Assembly: GCA_012963185.1 (NCBI GenBank)
Contig: DTWD01000454.1
Coordinates: 1 to 10,720 of the forward strand
DNA length: 10,720 nucleotides
Source of the DNA: Acidobacteriota bacterium
GTDB lineage: Bacteria > Acidobacteriota > Vicinamibacteria > Vicinamibacterales > UBA8438
Direction of reading: 5' to 3'
Made by a program: the position numbers and the translations under genes. The notes under the pieces are model-generated. The model had not been told where the DNA came from. It ran no database searches and was given only the letters and a program-made list of their open reading frames with translations. Shown here one piece after another: positions 1-7,669 of this stretch; the stretch's first letter is position 1; every line of letters begins with the position of its first letter.

Positions 1-896
1 CGGAAGCGGCTCGACCGCAATTTGAGCGGCGGGAAAATTGTCTCGCGTGTCATTTGTCGTGGGACACACTCGGCGTGCCGGGTCTGCAGGTGCTCAGCAT
101 GTTTCCGATGCCGAAGGATAAGAACGCCTATGCAAGTGGGCATGTTACCGACCATCGCAGTCGCTTACAGGACCGATGGGGCGGTTGGTATGTCACTGGC
201 GAACACGGTGGTGTGGCACACATGGGAAACGTGGAAGTGGTGGATGTTGACGACCCACAAGCCACGTTCGGTGTTATTCCAGATGTGCGTCCGTCCATGG
301 AGGGTACTTTTGATTTAGCGGGCTATCCTTCGTCTCATAGCGATATTGTTGCCCTCATGGTGCTCGAGCACCAGGCCCACATGGCGAATCTCATTACACG
401 CTTGGGTTGGGAAGCGAGGCGTGTAGAGCACCGCGAATCAATGACTGTGCCCTCAGATCGTGGACGGAGCACGGATGATGGTCGGTTTAACGAGCTTATC
501 GATGAGGCCGCTGTTGAATTGGTTGACTACTTGTTGTTCGTTGATGAGGTACCAATACCGAGCGGTATCGCTGGTACGTCCGGGTTTGACACGGTCTTTT
601 CCCAGCGTGGTCCATTTGATCAACGCGGACGGTCACTGCGTGAATTCGATCTAGAGGAGAGATTGTTCCGGTATCCGTGCAGTTACATGATTTACACCGC
701 TTCGTTTAATGCGCTTCCCGCTCGTGCACTCGAAACGGTGTTCGCGAGATTATGGGCGGTGCTCTCGGGCGAGGTGACTGAAGCGCCCTACGATCGCTTG
801 TCGTATACCGAGAGGCAGGCAATTGTGGAAATCCTTATCGATACGAAAGCGAACCTTCCAGACTATTTTGTTCCGTTATCGGCTGCTGTTCTCTGA
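1..896 (+). CDS. c-type cytochrome domain protein, C-terminal part (5' end outside window)
   Basis: The frame is open from the left edge (first full codon at 3) to TGA at 894-896, giving 297 visible residues. Visible residues 13-17 (nt 39-53) read CLACH, a CxxCH covalent heme c-binding motif, so a TTG at 54 is not the start and the protein must be exported for heme attachment in the periplasm. Downstream are GVPG, then RWGGWYVTGEHGG followed by HMGN, then DIVALMVLEHQAHMANLITR, and a C-terminal part with RGRSLREFDLEERLFRYPCS and an ALPARALETVFARLW-like helix. From memory this order matches a family of roughly 400-550-residue cytochrome c domain proteins of unknown function in Acidobacteria and Planctomycetes. 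More heme motifs may lie upstream. An electron-transfer role is inferred from the heme motif only; partner and substrate are unknown. It converges on the aldo/keto reductase gene, with the gdh remnant between. Confidence 0.8.
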   Translation, partial: EAARPQFERRENCLACHLSWDTLGVPGLQVLSMFPMPKDKNAYASGHVTDHRSRLQDRWGGWYVTGEHGGVAHMGNVEVVDVDDPQATFGVIPDVRPSMEGTFDLAGYPSSHSDIVALMVLEHQAHMANLITRLGWEARRVEHRESMTVPSDRGRSTDDGRFNELIDEAAVELVDYLLFVDEVPIPSGIAGTSGFDTVFSQRGPFDQRGRSLREFDLEERLFRYPCSYMIYTASFNALPARALETVFARLWAVLSGEVTEAPYDRLSYTERQAIVEILIDTKANLPDYFVPLSAAVL

Positions 897-958
897 TCTC
901 GCATCGGGGTATCGGTGTTTCACGGGATGAGTGTTGCGGCGAGAGAACCAGCGGACAA

Positions 959-1051
959 TCAGACCACGCCGTATGCAAGCATCGCGTCAGCCACTTTTTG
1001 AAAGCCCGCAATAGTCGCTCCGCGTACGTAATTAATAAAACCGTCGTCTAT
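959..1051 (-). pseudogene. gdhA: Remnant of NADP-specific glutamate dehydrogenase: last 30 codons and stop
   Basis: Reading the minus strand from 1051 down to TGA at 961-959 gives IDDGFI, then NYVRGATIAGFQKVADAM, then LAYGVV and stop. This is the conserved C-terminus of hexameric glutamate dehydrogenases; the E. coli GdhA tail as I recall it is NYVQGANIAGFVKVADAM followed by LAQGVI. The enzyme interconverts glutamate and 2-oxoglutarate plus ammonia. Only about 30 of some 450 residues are present. Just upstream is an in-frame TAG (1054-1052), five non-homologous codons, and then the stop of the aldo/keto reductase gene, so the rest of gdhA is gone. The surviving tail is almost undamaged, with no frameshift and an intact stop, which suggests recent deletion or replacement of the 5' portion. 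A short expressed peptide is unlikely because there is no start codon. Confidence 0.82.
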
Positions 1052-1069
1052 CTAGGCGAACAGGACTCG

Positions 1070-2119
1070 TTAGTTGCTGTTGGATTTTTTTAACAACGCT
1101 GCTAGGTCTCTCGCGGTTCCCGGGAGGCGGTCATCACCAAGGCTGAGCATCCATGCTGGGTACGGCACCGGCGTTACACTTACTTCGTCTAGTCGAGCCA
1201 TTTCTTCATTGGTCAGTTCAAGATCGATAGCGCCGAGATTGTCGTCGAGCTGCTCCATCCTTTTTGCTCCGATGATAATGCTGGTGACCGCGCGTTTTGC
1301 CAGAAGCCAAGCCAGCGCAACCTGTGCAACGGAGGCATGATGCACTTGGGCAATCGGTCGCATCGCATCGATGATATTGAATGCTTGGTTCTTATCGATC
1401 GGAGGAAAGTCAAAAGATGTTCGTCGTGCATCTGCGTCATTAGACCCGTCACGCGTAAATTTTCCTGAGAGAAACCCCCCGGCTAATGGACTCCATACGA
1501 GAAGGCCAAGGCCTTGGTCGTTGATAAGTGGGATGGTGTCTCGCTCGATGTCACGCCCGGTCAAAGCGTAGTACGACTGTGTGCAAACGAACGACTCGAG
1601 GTGTTGTTGTTGCGAAATCCCCAATGCTTTCATGAGTTCCCATGCTTCGAGATTTGAGCAGCCGATGTAACGTACTTTTCCAGCTTTTACGAGGTCGGTG
1701 AGAGCGCGAAGCGTTTCTTCGATGTGTGTTTCCGGGTCGGCACGGTGTATTTGGTACAGGTCGATGTAATCAGTGCCGAGTCGCTTCAGACTTGCGTCGC
1801 ACGCTTGCATGATGTGCAGTCGAGACAGCCCCACCTCATTCGGACCTTTACCCATTCGGCCGCGGACCTTGGTTGCGACCACGACCTCGTGTCGTTTGTC
1901 TCGGAGTGAACGGCCAAGAATTTCTTCAGAGTCTCCGGTTGAGTAAACATCCGCCGTATCAAAAAAATTAATCCCGGCATCAATCGAACGGTTGACCAGT
2001 GCGTCCGCTTCCTTCTGGCCAAGTGCACCGATCAGTTCCCATTCTGTGCCGAACGTCATTGCTCCCAGGCAGAGTTCAGAGACGTACACACCCGTGTGAC
2101 CTAGACGTCGATATTCCAT
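1070..2119 (-). CDS. Aldo/keto reductase
   Basis: A 349-residue NAD(P)H-dependent oxidoreductase of the aldo/keto reductase superfamily, with a (beta/alpha)8-barrel fold and a cytosolic location; the substrate cannot be told. The N-terminus MEYRRLGHTGVYVSELCLGA is typical of the family. The catalytic tetrad is visible: Asp54 and Tyr59 in FFDTADVYS, Lys84 in VVVATKVRG, and His125 in LYQIHRADPET. WSPLAGGFLSGKF and the nucleotide-binding IIIGAKRMEQLDDN lie in the C-terminal half. I chose the ATG at 2119 over an upstream in-frame ATG at 2194 because family homology begins there. A GGAG (minus strand, 2137-2134) precedes it, but at 14 nt, which is long. An out-of-frame ATG at 2127 has better spacing (see findings). 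The gene ends next to the gdh remnant and is divergent from the secreted-protein gene at 2248. Confidence 0.92.
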   Translation of the reverse strand: MEYRRLGHTGVYVSELCLGAMTFGTEWELIGALGQKEADALVNRSIDAGINFFDTADVYSTGDSEEILGRSLRDKRHEVVVATKVRGRMGKGPNEVGLSRLHIMQACDASLKRLGTDYIDLYQIHRADPETHIEETLRALTDLVKAGKVRYIGCSNLEAWELMKALGISQQQHLESFVCTQSYYALTGRDIERDTIPLINDQGLGLLVWSPLAGGFLSGKFTRDGSNDADARRTSFDFPPIDKNQAFNIIDAMRPIAQVHHASVAQVALAWLLAKRAVTSIIIGAKRMEQLDDNLGAIDLELTNEEMARLDEVSVTPVPYPAWMLSLGDDRLPGTARDLAALLKKSNSN

Positions 2120-2146
2120 GAGTGCATTGTAGTCTCCTGCTTTGTG

Positions 2147-2175
2147 TTGACACCGATCATTGATTCCGATTAAAA
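2147..2175 (+). promoter_or_regulatory. Candidate sigma-70-type promoter for the secreted-protein gene
   Basis: TTGACA at 2147-2152 matches the -35 consensus fully. After exactly 17 bp comes TTAAAA (2170-2175), or TAAAAA with an 18-bp spacer, a weak -10. It lies in the 128-bp divergent region between the aldo/keto reductase and the gene starting at 2248 and would leave a leader of about 65 nt. The -35 match is good and the -10 poor, so this is tentative. Confidence 0.35.
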
Positions 2176-2247
2176 ACTTATTCGTTTGCAGCAAAAGACT
2201 AATTACAATTGCTGGAGCCCCTCGTTAGGGCAAGAAGGATCGTCCGA

Positions 2248-3195
2248 ATGACACTACGCTTCCTCGCGGTTGCTACGGCGTTTCTTTTCCCGTTACAGAC
2301 AGTTGACATCACGACCGTTCTCAATAACGCAACTGCGTATGTTGAACGCTACGAGCCGACCCTTGGATTGATAATCGCGGAGGAGGAATACGATCAGCGA
2401 GTTCCCCTAACAGACCTCGCATTTCGGGCTGAGGGGGTCCGTTCCGGAGGGGTGGCCCCTAGGGGGGGAAATGGTCGCGGAGGTATTTCACTCAGGGCTC
2501 GTCAGGAGTATCACGAGCAACGGACGAAGTCTGACTTTCTCATGCTGCGATTACCTACGACCGACAATCAGTGGGTTGGTTTTCGCGTAGTGGTCGAAGT
2601 TGATGGTCGTGAGGTCCGTGATCGGCTGGACCGCGTACAAGACGTTTTAACGCGACCAACGGAATCCGCGATTGCCCAGTGGCGAGCCATGGCGGAGGAA
2701 AGCGCCAGGTTTAATCTTGGTGATGTACTGCGCAGCACAAATGTTCCGACGTTTGCTCTTGTTGTGCTGCACCGAGAGCATCGTGATCGATTTGAATTTA
2801 AGCATGTTGATGATGACCGGATCGAAGGTCGAAGGGTGTGGGTGATTGAATTTGAAGAGGTTCGTGGTCCGACACTGATCATCAATCCGGTAAAAGGGAT
2901 CGACGTGCCAACCCATGGTCGTCTGTGGATTGATCCGACGGATGGCCTAATCGCCCGCTCTGAGCTAAAGACCGGATACTCAGAGGGCGAACTTGAATCA
3001 GAAATTACGGTTCGCTATCAACCCCAGACAGACCTTGGCATTTGGGTGCCGCGCGACATGCGAGAAAGTTACAAAAGTTGGGGTCAAAACTTGTTCGAGG
3101 GTCATGCCCGCTATTCGGATTATCAGCGTTATGGCGTGAGTGTCGAAGAAGACGTGCCAGTTGACGATCAAGAGCCCCCACGCTCAGGACGCTGA
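2248..3195 (+). CDS. Secreted protein of unknown function (acidobacterial family)
   Basis: A 315-residue protein. The ATG at 2248 is chosen because AAGGA (2235-2239) lies 8 nt upstream and a hydrophobic signal-like segment, MTLRFLAVATAFLFPLQ, starts there; a TTG at 2209 would add 13 charged residues before it. After the leader comes a helical YVERYEPTLG..IAEEEY segment, a low-complexity Gly/Arg linker at about residues 64-80, then KSDFLMLRLP, VEVDGREVRDR, ESARFNLGDVLRSTNVPTFAL, RGPTLI and GRLWIDPTDGLIARSEL. I recognise this order of motifs from proteins common in acidobacterial genomes, where the product is unnamed. The alternating hydrophobic pattern of the C-terminal half suggests an antiparallel beta-sheet, perhaps a lipoprotein-carrier-like fold, but this is a guess. 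No catalytic residues can be assigned. It converges on the hydrolase gene, with 13 bp between stops. Confidence 0.75.
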   Translation: MTLRFLAVATAFLFPLQTVDITTVLNNATAYVERYEPTLGLIIAEEEYDQRVPLTDLAFRAEGVRSGGVAPRGGNGRGGISLRARQEYHEQRTKSDFLMLRLPTTDNQWVGFRVVVEVDGREVRDRLDRVQDVLTRPTESAIAQWRAMAEESARFNLGDVLRSTNVPTFALVVLHREHRDRFEFKHVDDDRIEGRRVWVIEFEEVRGPTLIINPVKGIDVPTHGRLWIDPTDGLIARSELKTGYSEGELESEITVRYQPQTDLGIWVPRDMRESYKSWGQNLFEGHARYSDYQRYGVSVEEDVPVDDQEPPRSGR

Positions 3196-3208
3196 ACGAT
3201 GGGCTGAG

Positions 3209-3913
3209 TTAACGGTTGTTCCACTGGTCGAACATCCAGTTTCCCGCCTCTTTCAGTGCAGGAACGTAGCCGCCCATTGAGTAGTGACTTACGTTGTCGA
3301 GGGCTGTAAAGGCGGTGACGTGCCCTCCTTGCTCTAGGGCGCGGACGGCTTCTTCGGCCGGACCGAACGGAACGACCTCGTCGGCTCGACTATGGATAAT
3401 ATGGACCGGCATATCAGCTACAGCCGTGACGTCATCATCGCCCGGTGACCCGGCGATCGGAATTGCCCCAGTGAAGAAATCGGGATGCTGTGTGGCAAAA
3501 AACCAGGTTCCTCTTCCTCCCATACTGAAACCTGTGACCAGGATACGAGAGCGGTCAACCGCATAGTTGTCGATGACCTGCTTGAGAACATCCATGACGG
3601 CGCGGTCAGCGGTATCGTCTGTCCAACGACGAATGGGAGCATCAGGGGCGACAATGATGGCTCCCCAGTCACGTAGCGCCGGCTCGAAAATTCTGCGCAT
3701 ATTAAGACTGCCGTAGTAAGGGCCCTGCTTTCCGCCCGGATGGAGAGCCAGCACGAGAGGACGAGGTTCTGTTTCGTCGTAGTTTGCGGGGATCGAGAGT
3801 GCGTATGGCATTTCACCACCGCCTTCGATATTGAATACCAGGTGCTCAATGGCGGGCTGGCCACCCGTTTGAACTAACGTTCCGAGGGTCACGGCGAGTA
3901 GCAGAGTTCTCAT
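3209..3913 (-). CDS. Exported alpha/beta hydrolase (esterase / PHB-depolymerase-like)
   Basis: A 234-residue protein with a short hydrophobic leader (MRTLLLAVTLGTLVQTGG), so probably exported. It has the serine-hydrolase layout: an oxyanion HPGG at 58-61 in LVLALHPGGKQGP; the nucleophile elbow GFSMGG with Ser130; an acid Asp178 in HSRADEVVPFG; and His210 in DNVSHYSMGG. The IPANYDETEPRPLVLALHPGG pattern and the short length match the feruloyl-esterase / polyhydroxybutyrate-depolymerase-like branch (dienelactone hydrolase/peptidase S9-like fold). An ester substrate is likely; its identity is unknown. The ATG at 3913 lies 22 bp from the start of gltX on the other strand, so each gene's promoter must sit in or beside the other's coding sequence. 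An AAGG three bases before the ATG is a poor ribosome site. Confidence 0.85.
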   Translation of the reverse strand: MRTLLLAVTLGTLVQTGGQPAIEHLVFNIEGGGEMPYALSIPANYDETEPRPLVLALHPGGKQGPYYGSLNMRRIFEPALRDWGAIIVAPDAPIRRWTDDTADRAVMDVLKQVIDNYAVDRSRILVTGFSMGGRGTWFFATQHPDFFTGAIPIAGSPGDDDVTAVADMPVHIIHSRADEVVPFGPAEEAVRALEQGGHVTAFTALDNVSHYSMGGYVPALKEAGNWMFDQWNNR

Positions 3914-3935
3914 GAGCCTTTATCATAGACAGTTC

Positions 3936-5513
3936 ATGAACGTACGTACGCGATTTGCCCCAAGTCCCACCGGATATCTGCATATTGGTGGCGTGAGGAC
4001 TGCCCTGTTTAACTGGCTCTTTGCCCGCCACCATGGCGGCCAGTTTATTCTCAGAATTGACGATACCGACCACGAACGTAACGTGGAAACAGCCCTCCAG
4101 CCAATTCTTGATGGTTTTCGTTGGCTTGGTATTGACTGGGATGAAGGCCCGGAAGTTGGTGGTCCGCATTCACCCTATTTCCAGTCACAGCGTTCCGACC
4201 GGTACGAACAAGCGGTTACTCAACTCCTCGAGCGTGGTTTGGTGTATCGGGATTACGCCACGCCAGAGGAGACGAATGCGGAGCGCGAGTTGGCGCAGCA
4301 ATCAAAGGAACGCTTCATTTACAGTCGACGCTGGATGGCGGAAACGGAGACAGAGGCTGCTGCCTTTGAGCGCGACGGTCGACGTGCCGTCCTGCGTCTG
4401 AAAATGCCAAGAGAGGGGCGTTGTGAATTTGATGATGTGGTCCGTGGTCATGTCCAATTTGAATGGAGACTCGAACAAGACCATGTCATTAGACGGGCCG
4501 ATGGAAGTTATCTCTATCACTTGGCCAGCACGGTCGATGATCATGATTTCGAAGTCACTCACGTCATACGCGCTGTGGAACACCTCTCCAATACGCCTCG
4601 ACAAATTTTTATTGCACAGGGACTCAGTTACGACCTGCCGCGCTACGCACATCTACCCTATGTGGCCGAACCCGGTAGTAGTAACAAATTGAGCAAGCGA
4701 AAACTTGCCAAGTATCTTAAGCATGATGATTTTAAGAGAATTTATAGCCACGCGGCTGACATCATGACGACGCTTGGTGTGTCAATCGAACCGGAGTCTT
4801 TCAATCCGGTACTCGTTGATTTCTATCAGCGCGTAGGTTACCGGCCAGAGGCTCTTGCCAATTATTTGTTATTGCTGGGATGGTCACTTGATGACCGGAC
4901 GGAACACTTTACGCGGGATGAGATGGTGAAGCTTTTTAATTTAGAACGAATTAATCAGTCGCCAGCAAGTTTTGACCCACAGAAGATGATGGCATTTGAA
5001 GAGCGATGGATGCAGGCGTTGCCGCTTGATGAGAAAGTGGCGGTTGTTGCACCCTACCTCACCCAACTTGGCCTGTTATCACCAGTACCGTCGTCTGAGG
5101 AGAACGCACGATTGCGCGCGGTCGTGGTGGCGACTGGGGACCGATTGAAGGTTGCAGGTGACATTGTTAACTATTCAGAATTCTTTGAAGACGACTCCGC
5201 CTTTACGTATGACCTAAAAGCATTTTCAAAAAGACTCCAAGGCGAAGGTTCTGCAGAGAGACTTCTCGCTTTTCGCAAGGTGCTGGAGGCCTTGAATAAA
5301 TTCGATGCCGAAACGATTGAGGTTGGACTGCATGACTTTGTTGCTACCAATGACATCAAGGTTGGCGCGATTATTCATGCCGTTCGGGTTGCCGTAACGG
5401 GCAAAGCAGTTGGATTTGGACTGTTTGAGGGCATGGCACTTCTTGGTCGGGACGCTTGTCTCGCTAGAATTGATAGAGCCTTGGCACTTGCCAACAACGA
5501 GGACACACCGTGA
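3936..5513 (+). CDS. gltX: Glutamate--tRNA ligase (glutamyl-tRNA synthetase)
   Basis: Class I synthetase that attaches glutamate to tRNA-Glu in the cytosol; 525 residues from ATG 3936, slightly longer than the usual 470-500. [14 protein letters not shown] contains the HIGH-type ATP motif (16-19), [13 protein letters not shown] the substrate region, and NKLSKRKL (about 250-257) the KMSKS-type loop. The region where E. coli GltX has its zinc cysteines reads [14 protein letters not shown], so the zinc knuckle is absent. [29 protein letters not shown] and HLPYVAEPG complete the catalytic domain, and the helical anticodon-binding domain follows. The start is set by homology: [10 protein letters not shown] fits family N-termini, while an ATG at 3912 adds eight residues and overlaps the divergent hydrolase start. 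No clear Shine-Dalgarno precedes either. The stop overlaps glnS by 4 bp. Confidence 0.96.
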   Translation: MNVRTRFAPSPTGYLHIGGVRTALFNWLFARHHGGQFILRIDDTDHERNVETALQPILDGFRWLGIDWDEGPEVGGPHSPYFQSQRSDRYEQAVTQLLERGLVYRDYATPEETNAERELAQQSKERFIYSRRWMAETETEAAAFERDGRRAVLRLKMPREGRCEFDDVVRGHVQFEWRLEQDHVIRRADGSYLYHLASTVDDHDFEVTHVIRAVEHLSNTPRQIFIAQGLSYDLPRYAHLPYVAEPGSSNKLSKRKLAKYLKHDDFKRIYSHAADIMTTLGVSIEPESFNPVLVDFYQRVGYRPEALANYLLLLGWSLDDRTEHFTRDEMVKLFNLERINQSPASFDPQKMMAFEERWMQALPLDEKVAVVAPYLTQLGLLSPVPSSEENARLRAVVVATGDRLKVAGDIVNYSEFFEDDSAFTYDLKAFSKRLQGEGSAERLLAFRKVLEALNKFDAETIEVGLHDFVATNDIKVGAIIHAVRVAVTGKAVGFGLFEGMALLGRDACLARIDRALALANNEDTP

Positions 5514-7225
5514 CCAGTAAGAACCCACCCAAAACAGCCTTAACCGATGACGCTGGGGCACCAGGACTCGATTTCATCAGGCAGATTGTGCACGATGACC
5601 AAGAGGCTGGTGTCAACAACAGTCGTGTTCATACGCGGTTCCCTCCGGAACCGAATGGGTATTTACATATTGGTCACGCAAAAGCAATCTGTCTCAATTT
5701 TGGTATTGCCGAGGAACACGGGGGGCTCTGCAATCTTCGGATGGACGATACAAATCCAGAAACTGAGGACCAAGAGTTTGTGCACGCAATCGAACAGGAC
5801 GTCCGGTGGCTGGGGTTTGATTGGAGTGACAGATTTTATTACGCCTCGGATTACTACAAGCGTTTATATGACTGTGCTCTGACGTTAATTCAAAAAGGTT
5901 TTGCTTACGTCGATGACCTTCAGGGTGACGAGGTCAGTCAATATCGTGGTCGGTGGAATGAACTGGGTCGGAATAGTCCCTATCGCGATAGAACCGCTGA
6001 AGAGAACTTAGACCTGTTTGAGCGGATGCGTGCCGGAGAATTTGCCGATGGGACGCGGACGCTTCGTGCAAAGATTGACATGGCGGCCCCGAACATGAAC
6101 ATGCGGGACCCAACCATTTATCGGATTCGCCGTCAGCCACATTATCGTCGAGCCCAGGAATGGGTGATCTATCCAACCTATGACTTTACCCATCCACTAT
6201 CCGACGCGTTTGAAAAAGTAACGCATTCGATCTGCACGCTCGAATTTGAAGATCATCGACCCCTCTACGACTGGTATTTGCAGGCTCTCGATTGGACGGA
6301 TCCGCCCCGACAGATCGAGTTTGCGAGATTGAATTTGACTTATACAGTGTTAAGTAAACGCAAGCTTTTGGAACTCGTTAGTGGCGCTTATGTGAACGGG
6401 TGGGATGACCCACGGATGCCAACATTGAGCGGGATGCGGCGGCGAGGTTATCCGCCAGCGGCGATTCGTGATTTTTGCGAACGTATCGGGATTGCGAAGG
6501 CTAATAGCGTGGTGCAAATTGCTCAACTTGAAGATGCGGTTCGTCAGCAATTGAACCAGCAGGCTCCACGTGTGATGGCGGTACTAGAACCAGTGAAAGT
6601 TGTGATTGAAAATTATCCAGAAGATCAAATTGAAGAATTGGACGCTATTAACAACCCCGAGGATGAAAGTGCTGGGGTTCGAAAGGTACCATTTTCGCGC
6701 GAACTGTACATCGAGCGTAATGATTTCCATGAAGACCCGCCCAAAAAGTTTTTTCGATTAGCGCCCGGACGAGAAGTTCGCTTACGATATGCCTACTTTG
6801 TGACGTGCCGTGATGTTGTGAAGGATGCGAGTGGCAACGTAATTGAACTCCGCTGCACCTACGACCCCGAGACACGTGGTGGGTATGCTCCGGATGGTCG
6901 AAAGGTTCGAGGCACCATTCATTGGGTGTCTGCTTCTCATGCCATTAATACTGAGGTTCGTCTCTATGACCACTTATTTACAGTGGAACATCCGGAGGAC
7001 GTAGCGGATGGTACTGACTATAAGGAGGCGCTCAACCCGCAGTCGGTTAATCAACGCACAGGCTGTTGGGTCGAACCAAGTCTAGCCAGTCCGACGATTG
7101 GGACGTGCTATCAGTTTGAGAGGCTTGGCTATTTTTGTGTGGATCCTGATTCTCTAGATGGGGCACCTGTCTTTAATAAAACAGTCGGTTTGCGCGACAC
7201 GTGGGCTAAACTCCAAAAAAAGTGA
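5510..7225 (+). CDS. glnS: Glutamine--tRNA ligase (glutaminyl-tRNA synthetase)
   Basis: Class I synthetase charging tRNA-Gln with glutamine; 571 residues (E. coli about 554). [20 protein letters not shown] carries HIGH at 53-56, [16 protein letters not shown] follows, and the KMSKS-type LSKRK is at 281-285 in [32 protein letters not shown] and [13 protein letters not shown] are typical of GlnS. The C-terminal two beta-barrels that read the anticodon are present, with [20 protein letters not shown] and [14 protein letters not shown]. The GTG start at 5510 overlaps the gltX stop as GTGA, so translation is probably coupled to gltX. Bacterial GlnS is generally held to derive from eukaryotes by transfer, and its presence means direct Gln-tRNA formation rather than sole reliance on GatCAB amidation. 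The gene is complete, ending in TGA at 7223-7225. Confidence 0.97.
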   Translation: MTSKNPPKTALTDDAGAPGLDFIRQIVHDDQEAGVNNSRVHTRFPPEPNGYLHIGHAKAICLNFGIAEEHGGLCNLRMDDTNPETEDQEFVHAIEQDVRWLGFDWSDRFYYASDYYKRLYDCALTLIQKGFAYVDDLQGDEVSQYRGRWNELGRNSPYRDRTAEENLDLFERMRAGEFADGTRTLRAKIDMAAPNMNMRDPTIYRIRRQPHYRRAQEWVIYPTYDFTHPLSDAFEKVTHSICTLEFEDHRPLYDWYLQALDWTDPPRQIEFARLNLTYTVLSKRKLLELVSGAYVNGWDDPRMPTLSGMRRRGYPPAAIRDFCERIGIAKANSVVQIAQLEDAVRQQLNQQAPRVMAVLEPVKVVIENYPEDQIEELDAINNPEDESAGVRKVPFSRELYIERNDFHEDPPKKFFRLAPGREVRLRYAYFVTCRDVVKDASGNVIELRCTYDPETRGGYAPDGRKVRGTIHWVSASHAINTEVRLYDHLFTVEHPEDVADGTDYKEALNPQSVNQRTGCWVEPSLASPTIGTCYQFERLGYFCVDPDSLDGAPVFNKTVGLRDTWAKLQKK

Positions 7226-7260
7226 CGAATCGCAAACGAGTTCAATCCGAGAGGAAGACC

Positions 7261-7611
7261 ATGAGGACTTTAATTCTCGTCGTTGTTACAGGGTTTGTCG
7301 CGGTAAGTGTTGGGTACGGTTTCCAGCATGATGTGAGCGGCACCTGGAATTTTGTTGTCGAACTCGACATTGGTGGTGGTGAGCCGACTTTTGAATTCCT
7401 TCAACAAGGGGAGACGTTGTCAGGAACGTATGATGGCGCGTTTGGGACTGCACCTATTACTGGAACGGTTACCGGGGATCAGATTGAGTTTCGTTTTGGC
7501 GAAGAGGGAAATGAGGCGGTTTATATTGGCACAATTAATGGTGACGCTATGTCTGGAACCTGTGACTACGGCGGTGCAGGTGAGGGAACCTGGGAAGCCG
7601 AACGCGAGTAA
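7261..7611 (+). CDS. Small exported beta-rich protein of unknown function
   Basis: A 116-residue protein. The ATG at 7261 follows GAGGAAG (7251-7257) and opens a signal peptide, MRTLILVVVTGFVAVSVGYG; a GTG at 7222 overlapping the glnS stop lacks these. The mature part is a run of short beta strands rich in Gly and Thr: DVSGTWNFVVELDIGGGEP, FEFLQQGETLSGTYDG, APITGTVTGDQIEFRF, and YIGTINGDAMSGTCDYGG. The repeated G-x-x-x-G-T turns suggest a lipocalin-like or other small beta-barrel or sandwich, probably periplasmic. I recall similar small proteins in Acidobacteria, with no assigned function. Only one Cys is present in the mature part, so there is no internal disulfide, and it is not a lipobox. 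It lies 35 bp after glnS on the same strand, close enough for read-through, but its job is probably unrelated to translation. Confidence 0.75.
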   Translation: MRTLILVVVTGFVAVSVGYGFQHDVSGTWNFVVELDIGGGEPTFEFLQQGETLSGTYDGAFGTAPITGTVTGDQIEFRFGEEGNEAVYIGTINGDAMSGTCDYGGAGEGTWEAERE

Positions 7612-7617
7612 ATAAAG

Positions 7618-7634
7618 AGTGGGTTTAACCCGCT
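7618..7634 (+). terminator. Short hairpin after the small exported protein gene
   Basis: AGTGGGTTTAACCCGCT forms a 7-bp stem, including one T-G pair, around a TTA loop, starting 7 bp after the stop at 7611. No T-run follows, so intrinsic termination is uncertain. Confidence 0.4.
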
Positions 7635-7669
7635 ACGTCGCGTCGTCGATAGTGCAGGGGACGCCGGGT

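Noticed and set aside
54..896. TTG at 54 as start of the first gene
   Set aside because: The frame is open upstream to the window edge and encodes the CxxCH heme motif at 39-53, so the gene is partial and starts outside the window.
897..958. Possible terminator after the cytochrome gene
   Set aside because: No convincing stem with a T-run could be found; nothing recognisable is seen in this stretch.
2120..2194. Longer aldo/keto reductase N-terminus from ATG 2194
   Set aside because: The extra 25 residues do not resemble the family; homology begins at MEYRRLG (2119).
2568..2916. Minus-strand open frames of 89-105 codons inside the secreted-protein gene
   Set aside because: They are antisense shadows with Ser/Arg-rich composition and no ribosome site or homology.
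3912..3935. gltX start at ATG 3912
   Set aside because: It adds eight non-family residues, overlaps the divergent hydrolase start codon and has no better ribosome site; 3936 fits the family, though 3912 cannot be excluded.
3940..3949. Palindrome CGTACGTACG near the gltX start
   Set aside because: It lies in the coding sequence for VRT and is explained by codons; no paired site is seen.
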